From Anaerobacillus sp. CMMVII (GTDB lineage Bacteria > Bacillota > Bacilli > Bacillales > Anaerobacillaceae), in contig NZ_JACEHK010000008.1 in the NCBI RefSeq assembly GCF_025377685.1, forward strand, positions 268,470-332,469: 64,000 nucleotides of DNA. The letters are read 5' to 3'. The translations under genes and the position numbers were made by a program. Of this stretch, positions 56,755 to 64,000 are shown in pieces. Below the pieces are notes generated by a model. It saw only the letters and a program-made list of their open reading frames with translations. It had not been told where the DNA came from and made no database searches. Every line of letters starts with the position of its first letter. The stretch's first letter is position 1.

Positions 56755-56961
56755 GTGGTCAAAGCTTTTCTGATTATAGGTGTAATCGGGATTTTACTAT
56801 CTGGTATTTTTATTGGGGCCTGGACCAATGGACCACAACAACGGGCTAATTTTCACTCTGAGACAGAAGAACATAGGGGCTTTAGAACTGAGTTTGCTTT
56901 GTATTCTGGATTAATTGGACTAATCTCGTTTGGGATTAGTGCGATTATTTACTTTCTATAA
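56755..56961 (+). CDS. DUF5316 family small membrane protein
   Basis: 68 residues, two membrane segments flanking a loop with GPQQRANFHSETEEHRGFRT, the family hallmark. GTG start at 56755 after AAGGAGG. Function unknown. Confidence 0.78.
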   Translation: MVKAFLIIGVIGILLSGIFIGAWTNGPQQRANFHSETEEHRGFRTEFALYSGLIGLISFGISAIIYFL

Positions 56962-57021
56962 CTGCTATGGGTTGAGTTTTTAGCAGGTTAGTTTTTTCTA
57001 ACCTATGATGCGATTTGTCTA

Positions 57022-57050
57022 GTGCTTAACAAATAAAACTTGTTAAGCAC
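57022..57050. repeat. Inverted repeat between convergent genes
   Basis: GTGCTTAACAA (57022-57032) pairs with TTGTTAAGCAC (57040-57050). It lacks a T-run, so terminator function for the SDR gene is uncertain. Confidence 0.5.
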
Positions 57051-57073
57051 CTAGCAGCTCGCACTACTTTTTT

Positions 57074-57790
57074 CTAAGGATTTGTCGACCAGAGTCCAGC
57101 TGTCTTCATGAAAACTCGTGGATGAAGTTTTAATCCAGCGACAACGAGATCTGCTAAATCTTCTGGGTGTATAACTCTTTCTGGATCTCCAGTAATTAGG
57201 TTTGTTTCATGTGCTAAATCTGTGACAACTGTACTTGGCGTTAATGCAGTGACGCGAATATTATGTTTTCGTACTTCTAAAGCTAGCGATTCGGTTAGCC
57301 CCATGACAGCGAATTTCGAAGCACTATAAGCGCTTGTTACAGGAGCTCCTTTTTGACCTGCTGTTGAAGCGATATTTATTATGTCACCTGATTTCTGTTC
57401 GATCATTTCTGGTAATACCGCGCGAGTTACATGATAAACGCCCATTAGGTTGACGCGAATAATTTTCTCCCATTCATCTGGTGATAAATCTAAAAAGCCA
57501 CCGAATTGAGCAATTCCAGCATTGTTGATTAAAATATCAACTTTTCCTAGGTCTGATCTTATATGATCAACAGCATGAGTTACCGCTTCAAGATCGCTGA
57601 CATCTGCGGCCGCAGCAGAAATGTTTACATCATACTCTGAAAGTTCCTCAGCAAGTTTTTCTAGATTAGCCATGTTTAAGCCAATTAAACCAAGGTTTAC
57701 GCCTTCTTTTGCTAAGGCGATTGCCGTAGCTTTTCCAATCCCTCTTCCAGCGCCGGTAATGATGGCGTTTTTTCCTTTTAGTGAAATCAT
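57074..57790 (-). CDS. SDR family oxidoreductase (FabG-like)
   Basis: 238 residues, classical short-chain dehydrogenase. TGAGRGIG (residues 12-19), NNAG, catalytic Ser in [10 protein letters not shown], and YSASK Tyr-Lys are all present. Usual 3-ketoacyl-ACP-reductase-like length, but the substrate is not fixed by sequence. The AGGAGTG site precedes ATG 57790. Confidence 0.88.
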   Translation of the reverse strand: MISLKGKNAIITGAGRGIGKATAIALAKEGVNLGLIGLNMANLEKLAEELSEYDVNISAAAADVSDLEAVTHAVDHIRSDLGKVDILINNAGIAQFGGFLDLSPDEWEKIIRVNLMGVYHVTRAVLPEMIEQKSGDIINIASTAGQKGAPVTSAYSASKFAVMGLTESLALEVRKHNIRVTALTPSTVVTDLAHETNLITGDPERVIHPEDLADLVVAGLKLHPRVFMKTAGLWSTNP

Positions 57791-57938
57791 CTAAGAACAC
57801 TCCTTAAAATATGTAATGAACAAATACTGCAATAGTTTATCCTTAAGATGTTTGTTTCACGCAAATTAATAATAAATTGAATTTTTCGAAACCTACCGAT
57901 GTATGAATCGTATATATTACAAAAAAGGAGTGATTGCC

Positions 57939-58250
57939 TTGAAACGATATTTTGCATTTGTACTATTAGTGTTAGCAACCGAGTTAGCTTTGCTTATCGG
58001 AATAGCTTTCTTTTTTGACGTCAATCTATTAACCACGCTATTCTTTGGATCTGCTTTCTTTGTTTTTGTTGCGTATCTTCTAAGTTCTTCAGGTGATGCG
58101 TTTACGAAAATGCAAGAGGTCGCTGCGTTTGATGCAACAGGGGGAAAATATCAGCCCAAGTATGAGAAATTAACACTACAATTTGGACCATTTTTGAGTG
58201 GCTCGATTTTATGCTTCATCGCATATTTTGTAATTGCCTATTTTATATAG
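57939..58250 (+). CDS. DUF3899-like membrane protein
   Basis: 103 residues, three membrane segments, soluble middle (FTKMQEVAAFDATGG). TTG 57939 follows AAAAGGAGTG. It resembles DUF3899, unknown function. Confidence 0.65.
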   Translation: MKRYFAFVLLVLATELALLIGIAFFFDVNLLTTLFFGSAFFVFVAYLLSSSGDAFTKMQEVAAFDATGGKYQPKYEKLTLQFGPFLSGSILCFIAYFVIAYFI

Positions 58251-58277
58251 TAAAAAAGCGACAATTTAATGCCGCTA

Positions 58278-59501
58278 CTAGTTACTTTCAATCGGTATAA
58301 GTTTCGTTCTCGAATGGTACATTCTTGCAAAAAAGAAAATAATAAGTGTCGTAATAATCAAGGTACCGTGTAAAACCCAAACCATATGAGCCATTGTCAG
58401 TTTTTCAAGTAGGATAGGGGCGATCACAAAGCCGAGCGCAAATCCTAATGATTTCAATAGCATTCCCACACCGAAAATTCTGCCACGGATATAATTATCA
58501 GACTTTTGGAGTATGGTTGCATGAAGGGTTGTAAAGCATGCATCGAAAATTCCTGTAAAGAAAGCAAACGGAAAGAGGATCCAAAGCATCGTCGTCGATA
58601 AAAAGATAATAAATCCTGTTGACATTAAGATAGCTGATCCAAGACAGACCCAATAGAGCTTTTGTTCGATAAGCCATTTTAATTTTGGAAGGATCATCGT
58701 AGCGAAAACAGACCCAATTCCCCAAACGCCCCAGATCATTCCATAGTAAAATCCTTGTCTTTCAAAGTCTATCGTTTCAGCTAGTAATGGAATGCCTAGA
58801 TTGTGAGAACTACCAGCAAAGGCCCCAACTAGAAAGACGATATTCACCATCATCAACATAGGTGCAAGAGTAAGATATTTATAGACTTCCTTCAAATCAT
58901 TAATAATACTCGTGACTTTCTGTTTTAGCCCTGAGGCAAGAGCAGCACTCGTACTTTCCACAGAGGTTTCCCATTTCATTTTCACCAAGACAATCGCAGA
59001 GATTAGGTAGGTAGAGGCATCGAGAATTAACGTAACTTTATAACCTAAAAAGTCAGTAATTAACGCAGCACCAATGAACCCAGCTACAAGACTAATTGAC
59101 GTTAGTCGGGCAATAATCGCGTTCGTTTGTAGAATTTTATTTTCCCCAAAAATTCTTGGGATTTCTGCACTAAAGCTAACCGCAAAAAATGTACTCGTAA
59201 AGCCAATTAAAAATGAAACAATGATAATAAGGGTTGGATTTGGAAATGGGATCAGGATCAGAATAATGAGTGCTCTGATAATATCAGTGTTGATCATTAT
59301 TTTTCTACGGTTAAACCGATCTGCAATCACCCCAGAAAAAAGACTAGATAAGACCCCGCCGAAGGTTCTAGCGGCCATTGCTGCGGCAAGCCAGATGGGA
59401 CTTCCTGTTGCAGCGTAAATTAGCACATTAAGAACGATTAAGTCCATAAATGTGCCAAAATCGGAAAAAGCTTTTACATATAAAAATAGTTTACGGTTCA
59501 T
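58278..59501 (-). CDS. MFS transporter
   Basis: 407 residues with 12 membrane segments. The loop between helices 2 and 3 reads GVIADRFNRRKIMI, the MFS signature. No substrate-specific motif recognised; close in layout to multidrug or macrolide-type exporters. ATG 59501 after AAAGGAG. Confidence 0.88.
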   Translation of the reverse strand: MNRKLFLYVKAFSDFGTFMDLIVLNVLIYAATGSPIWLAAAMAARTFGGVLSSLFSGVIADRFNRRKIMINTDIIRALIILILIPFPNPTLIIIVSFLIGFTSTFFAVSFSAEIPRIFGENKILQTNAIIARLTSISLVAGFIGAALITDFLGYKVTLILDASTYLISAIVLVKMKWETSVESTSAALASGLKQKVTSIINDLKEVYKYLTLAPMLMMVNIVFLVGAFAGSSHNLGIPLLAETIDFERQGFYYGMIWGVWGIGSVFATMILPKLKWLIEQKLYWVCLGSAILMSTGFIIFLSTTMLWILFPFAFFTGIFDACFTTLHATILQKSDNYIRGRIFGVGMLLKSLGFALGFVIAPILLEKLTMAHMVWVLHGTLIITTLIIFFFARMYHSRTKLIPIESN

Positions 59502-59682
59502 GCTGTTCTCCTTTAGATGAGTAAAACTTGCTAAGAACTATTGTAATGAGTATTTACTTATTTCGCAATGCGAAGTTTTACCATGGAGAATTTTCTAATT
59601 AGAAGGATTTCTCTAAAGTGGCGAGGAATTAAAGATAGTTGAAACTATTTCTCATTATGTTTCGTCTATTTATACAAGGCAC

Positions 59683-59883
59683 TTTTCTAAAACATTGCTC
59701 CTGCGGTTACTCGTCGCACAAAAAAACTTGCTCCTGCGGTTACTCGTCGCACAAAAAAACTTGCTGCTTTTTAACCTAAAATAGTTGGAACATATCACCA
59801 TATTAATTGAGTAAGAAAAGAGCACTACTCGTAGTAAAACCTTAGTATTATTCGAAAGCAACAAACTTTGTGAAAATAGCCTA
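59683..59883. repeat. About 200-bp dispersed repeat, copy 3, with tandem duplication
   Basis: As at 29425 and 44133, but the CTGCGGTTACTCGTCG-CACAAAAAAACTTG unit is doubled. Ends near GCAACAAACTTTGTGAAAATAG. Accounts for half of the 59502-59909 gap; nothing else is visible there. Confidence 0.75.
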
Positions 59884-59909
59884 ATTCAAGAAAGAGAGGA
59901 GAAGTGTCA

Positions 59910-60359
59910 ATGAAAAGAATAGTGTTATGTTTAAGTGTTTTAGTGATGATGGGTATGCTTATTGGATGCAGTAAATCTTCAGAGGCCCAAGTTGATCTAT
60001 CACCAAAAGAAACGATTATTCAGTTTTTTGAGTACCAAAACGAAAAAAAACTAGAAGAAATGGAAGGCTTACTCAGCGAAGATCGGAAGGGGATTTCTTG
60101 GGAGTTAAACAAATTAAGATCCATCGAAATTCTATCTATTGAAGAAGAAAGCTCGCCTGAGATGAAAGAGCAATATATCAAGTATGGACGTGGGAAGGAT
60201 ATCAAAGAGTCTAATATTAGTGTCTTTAAAGTTGAATTTGAAGTGGATTATGCTGGTGGTTTTGGGTCTGGATTAGATAACGGAGTACATAGTTGGTGGT
60301 ATTATCTCACGAGAGAAACCGATACAGCGCCATGGAAAATTGATGATTGGGGCTATTAA
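59910..60359 (+). CDS. Lipoprotein, DUF4829-like
   Basis: 149 residues. Lipobox LIGC (C20). The mature part (SPKETIIQFFEYQNEKKLEE, then a WWYYLTRETDTAPWKIDDWG end) fits the NTF2-like DUF4829 group. ATG 59910 after GAGGAGAAG. Function unknown. Confidence 0.7.
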   Translation: MKRIVLCLSVLVMMGMLIGCSKSSEAQVDLSPKETIIQFFEYQNEKKLEEMEGLLSEDRKGISWELNKLRSIEILSIEEESSPEMKEQYIKYGRGKDIKESNISVFKVEFEVDYAGGFGSGLDNGVHSWWYYLTRETDTAPWKIDDWGY

Positions 60360-60418
60360 TTGTTGGGTTTAAATGGTAAATTCTACCTACCTATTTGTAA
60401 AATTCGGGATGTGAACAT

Positions 60419-61078
60419 ATGAAACTTTTATTAAAGCGATTTATTATTTATGGCATTGCTATATTAGTCATCTTCTTTTTGCAAGGAAGAACCAAAAGCA
60501 TTGATGTTACATATGAAGAAGCAATTGATAGCTTTCATCATTATGAAATGGTAGTTAATGATTTTATCGAAAATCCAGCCAAAGAAAAAATCCCAAAAGT
60601 TAGTCGATCCGGAGCAGTATTTCTAATGAATAGCGATGATTTAATAGAGCATCAAACATTTTATAACAAGGTATTTACTAATGAACCAATACTCACGGCA
60701 GAGGAAATGGCTCGTTTAGAGGAAGTAACGAACATCGCTCAGGAATTAGACGAAACATATGTGACTACTGCCTTAGAATTAGTTTATAAGGCAAGTGATT
60801 TTTCGCTTTTAATTGCCGAGGCTATAGAATCAGGGAAGTATAAATCTGAGAGTATTGAAATTAAAAGTTTAAACAACAACTTTACTATTATTGTAGAAGG
60901 TACTTTTCACGCTGATACCACTGGGAATATATTGACGAGGTATTTTTTAATCGAAACAGAAAGTGGGAATTATTACTGGAAGCGTCCCGTAAACTTCTCC
61001 ATGAGTATTAGTGATCGAGAAGTTTCTATTACTGAGGGGAAAATAAAGTATGAAATTAAGGGTAAAGTGATTTATTAG
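60419..61078 (+). CDS. Exported protein of unknown function
   Basis: 219 residues. N-terminal anchor (FIIYGIAILVIFFLQG), then a mixed domain ending KIKYEIKGKVIY. No clear ribosome site before ATG 60419. No family recognised. Confidence 0.6.
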   Translation: MKLLLKRFIIYGIAILVIFFLQGRTKSIDVTYEEAIDSFHHYEMVVNDFIENPAKEKIPKVSRSGAVFLMNSDDLIEHQTFYNKVFTNEPILTAEEMARLEEVTNIAQELDETYVTTALELVYKASDFSLLIAEAIESGKYKSESIEIKSLNNNFTIIVEGTFHADTTGNILTRYFLIETESGNYYWKRPVNFSMSISDREVSITEGKIKYEIKGKVIY

Positions 61079-61130
61079 GCAATGGGAAATTTTTGGTTTT
61101 TTTTAATACAGTTTGGCAAAGAACACAAGC

Positions 61131-61328
61131 ATGGAGGTGGAACAACTGAGTAGATTAACGAAGTCTTCAAAGAATAAGCTGTTTTATGGAGTATGTAGTG
61201 GGATCGCTGAACATTTTGATATCCATCCTCTTGGCGTGAGAATACTATTCATTTCTCTACCAGCTTCAGTAGTACTGTACTTTATTTTAGCTTTTCATTT
61301 ACCCGAAAAACATTCATCACTTTATTAA
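61131..61328 (+). CDS. PspC domain protein
   Basis: 65 residues. KLFYGVCSGIAEHFDIHPLGVRILF is cut here to its core GVCSGIAEHF, the PspC hallmark, followed by one membrane segment. PspC proteins take part in envelope stress. The start is unclear: ATG 61131 contains the GGAGGTGG site, so CTG 61146 may be the real start. Confidence 0.75.
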   Translation: MEVEQLSRLTKSSKNKLFYGVCSGIAEHFDIHPLGVRILFISLPASVVLYFILAFHLPEKHSSLY

Positions 61329-61404
61329 GTATACAAATAGTGTAGTTGTGCATTGGAACAATGGAAGAGATAGTAGTAGTCTCAAATCTAAGGAGGGGTA
61401 TGAA

Positions 61405-61647
61405 ATGGATGAAGAAAAGTGGGTTCCCTTAATGGAAAAATATAAAAAGAACGGAAAGTATGTATTGATCTTTTTTGGTATTCTAATCACTAGTCTTGTA
61501 ATCTTTATTATATTAAGAGAAGATGTTTTTTTGCGCAGAGATTTTTTAGAAGATGCCATATATAGTTTTGGAACTGTTATAGTACTTCTCCTTGCCTATT
61601 TAATTGCTCAATTTCATTATCTTATAGACTTATTAAAGAAGAAATAA
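61405..61647 (+). CDS. Small two-TM membrane protein
   Basis: 80 residues, membrane segments at about 19-36 and 50-70, basic C-terminus. ATG 61405 after AAGGAGGGG. Possibly one unit with the PspC gene. Function unknown. Confidence 0.6.
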   Translation: MDEEKWVPLMEKYKKNGKYVLIFFGILITSLVIFIILREDVFLRRDFLEDAIYSFGTVIVLLLAYLIAQFHYLIDLLKKK

Positions 61648-61763
61648 TTAAGAAAATCATTCCGTAATTAGGTATTGTGAATCGTTACCCGTCCACTTGT
61701 AGGTTTAATTATTTGAAAATTAAATAAATTTATAAGAAAATGGAAAAGAAAGGGGGAAATCGA

Positions 61764-64000
61764 TTGGAAATTAGTTTAGAAAAGCAACCCAAAAGAAGTC
61801 TCGTAAAAAAGATACTTATTATTTTAACGCTGGTGATATTAGCTATTATTCTAGTAGCGAGTGTTTGGGGGTATTTACAACTTAAAAAACCTCTACCAAA
61901 GATAAGTGGAACCGTACATATTTCGGGACTAGTTGAACCGGTTTCTGTATGGCGCGATGTAAATGGAGTTCCTCATATTGAAGCCACGAATGAGCATGAC
62001 CTATATTTTGCTCAAGGGTATGTGACTGCTCAGGATCGCTTGTTTCAAATGGATTTAGGTAGAAGACAAGCGTCAGGAAGACTGAGTGAGGTAATTGGTG
62101 AGGCGACTGTAAATAATGACAAATACTTTCGGACGTTTGGTTTACGAAGAGCCGCAGAAGCATCGCTTGCAGTACTATCAGAAGAAGCACATCAAACTTT
62201 GACGTCCTATGCAGCTGGAGTAAACGCTTTTATAGATGAAGCGAAGTCAAATGGTACCTTGCCAATTGAGTTTCGGTTTATGGGCTATGAACCAGAAGAA
62301 TGGACTGAACTAGATTCCCTCACACTAGGAAAATATATGGCATATGACTTAGGCGGGAACTGGCACGGACAATTGTTCAGACATTATCTATTGCAATATT
62401 TCAGTGAGGATGAAGCGTTGGATTTATTTCCAAGTTATCCAAAAGAGGGACCGCATATTCTCGATGTCGTTAAAGAAAACCAGTTAGATTTTTCCCATAG
62501 TTTAGCAAGTAACTTTGTCCCTAATGCTGAAAATGGAAGTAATAACTGGGTTCTGGCAGGAAGTCGAACAGAAACAGGGCTTCCGCTACTTGCAGATGAC
62601 CCTCATTTAAGTTTGGCAACTCCGTCGATTTGGTATGAAACACATTTACAATCTCCGGAAGTCAATGTAACAGGGGTGATTTTTGCCGGTATTCCAGGGA
62701 TTATCCTCGGTCATAACGAGCATATCGCTTGGGGAGTGACAAATGTTGGTCCAGATGTACAACAGCTTTATCTTGAAAAACGAAATCCAACGAATCCCTA
62801 TGAGTTTGAGTACATGGGTGAATGGGAAGAGGCAAATGTTATTAAGGAAGAAATTAATGTGAAAGGAAAGGATGCTCCTGAAAAGCACGAGATTGTTATC
62901 ACTCGTCATGGTCCAATTATTTCTGAATTTGCGCATACGGATCATCCAAAACAAGCGTTATCTCTTCGGTGGACAGCGCATGATCCAACGCCAGAATTAG
63001 AAGCAGTGTTACGTTACAATAAGGCAACAAATTGGGACGAATTTAAAGAGGCATTAACGTATTTTCGGGCACCCGCGCAAAACTTTGTTTTTGCAGCTAC
63101 TGATGGAACGATTGCCTATCGGGCGAATGGGTTAATTCCGATCCGTGCGAACAATGAAGCATTATTACCTGTGCCAGGCTGGACGGATGAGTATGAATGG
63201 CAAGGCTTTATTCCTTGGGAAGAGTTGCCAACTATCGTAAATCCGCCAGGAGGGTTCATTTCCACAGCAAACAACAAAGTCGTAGACGATGACTATCCTT
63301 ATCATATTTCTCATAGCTGGGCACAACCTTTTCGGCAGCGGCGAATTGTCGACGTTTTAGAAAGTAAAGAGATTTTTTCATTAGAAGATATGAAGGCGCT
63401 TCAATTTGATCAGAAAAATTTACAAGCGGCGGAATTATTGCCTCTGTTATTACCTATTGTAAAAAGAGCGGCAGATTTACGAAATATTGATGAACAAGCA
63501 ATCGAACTTCTGGAAAATTGGGATCAGAACGATGATAAAAATCTCGCTGCACCACTCATTCATCACCTGTGGATCACTTCATTTTCAAATTATATTTTGA
63601 GGAGAGATTTCATGGCGAGATGGCTAGGCACTTTCGAGATACCAGAGTCGTCGTTGATGAGCTGATACGCCGCGCTGCAAGAGGTGATGTCAGTCCTTGG
63701 ATAGGGAAAAAAGGTGATTTCGACGAGGTTGTTGTAACCGCACTTCAGTTAGCGATCGACCGGGCAAGTGAGTTACAAGGTACAAATATAAAAAAATGGG
63801 AATGGGGTAAATTCCATCAGGTTAAGTTTCAGCATCCATTAGCAGCGATCTCGCCACTGCATCTTTTATTTAACCCGAACCCTCAGGCAGTTGGTGGAAG
63901 TGCGATCACGGTCATGGCTGCGTCATGGAATTTAACTACAGGCGAAGTAAATCATGGAGCTGGCTGGAGAGGTGTCATGGATTTAGCTGATTTATCAAGA
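61764..64000 (+). CDS. Penicillin acylase family protein (partial; one-base frameshift)
   Basis: Ntn-hydrolase precursor of the penicillin amidase family. An N-terminal anchor (ILIILTLVILAIILVASVWG), an alpha-chain region with WRDVNGVPHIEA, and the beta-chain start NGSNNWVLAG, whose Ser would be the nucleophile after self-cleavage. In the wild this family cleaves amides such as acyl-homoserine lactones. The frame breaks near 63600-63606, after which HFRDTRVVVDELIRRAARG continues to the window end without a stop. TTG 61764 follows AAAGGGGG. Confidence 0.85.

Overview
The window looks like a chromosomal stretch from a low-GC, Gram-positive, Bacillus-like bacterium (Bacillaceae). Evidence: strong AGGAGG-type ribosome binding sites, many TTG/GTG starts, typical Bacillus families (YxiN/DbpA helicase, MtnU, UPF0158, YjcQ, DUF421, DUF202, DUF3899, DUF5316), Gram-positive SOS-box and T-box architecture, and numerous U-tailed intrinsic terminators. 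No rRNA, tRNA, CRISPR array or prophage was seen.

Layout. 0.1-4.6 kb: DbpA-type RNA helicase, an acyltransferase, an RsgA-type ribosome GTPase behind an apparent leader-peptide attenuator, and the nitrilase-family amidase MtnU. 4.9-8.3 kb: an ECF sigma factor operon with a membrane protein and an ABC transporter. 8.4-9.8 kb: an IS200/IS605-type element carrying only tnpB, with a LexA-type SOS box at its promoter and a plausible guide-RNA scaffold at its right end. 9.9-17.4 kb: beta-propeller protein, zinc-finger/DUF4179 regulator, small conserved proteins, a BASS transporter, an EEP-fold phosphodiesterase and a UPF0158 protein. 17.5-19.7 kb: kbl-tdh threonine catabolism operon (minus strand). 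20.8-22.8 kb: Gln-specific T-box riboswitch plus glutaminyl-tRNA synthetase, unusual for Bacillaceae, which generally rely on the GatCAB amidotransferase route. 22.9-44 kb: an accessory-looking tract of lipoproteins, acetyltransferases, a flavin oxidoreductase, small membrane proteins, a second ECF sigma/regulator pair, and many intergenic repeats. 44.4-64 kb: a third ECF sigma operon, YhdT-PanF pantothenate uptake, more acetyltransferases, a PBP-like protein, an SDR, an MFS transporter, small lipoproteins, a PspC protein and a penicillin acylase that runs off the end.

Two features dominate. First, at least 28 disruptions, nearly all one-base contractions in short homopolymers, break otherwise intact genes, including housekeeping ones (dbpA, kbl, panF). 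This density, and the fact that adding back one base restores family-like sequence each time, points mainly to sequencing or assembly errors rather than real gene decay. Frameshifted genes are therefore annotated here as whole genes with the break noted. Second, at least four families of short hairpin-forming repeats are scattered between genes, some nested in each other and some supplying stop codons or flanking genes.

The regulatory features worth following are the SOS box on tnpB, the leader peptide and overlapping hairpins before rsgA, the Gln T-box on glnS, ECF-type promoters in front of two of the three ECF sigma genes, and an orphan CsoR/CstR-like operator next to a gene remnant.
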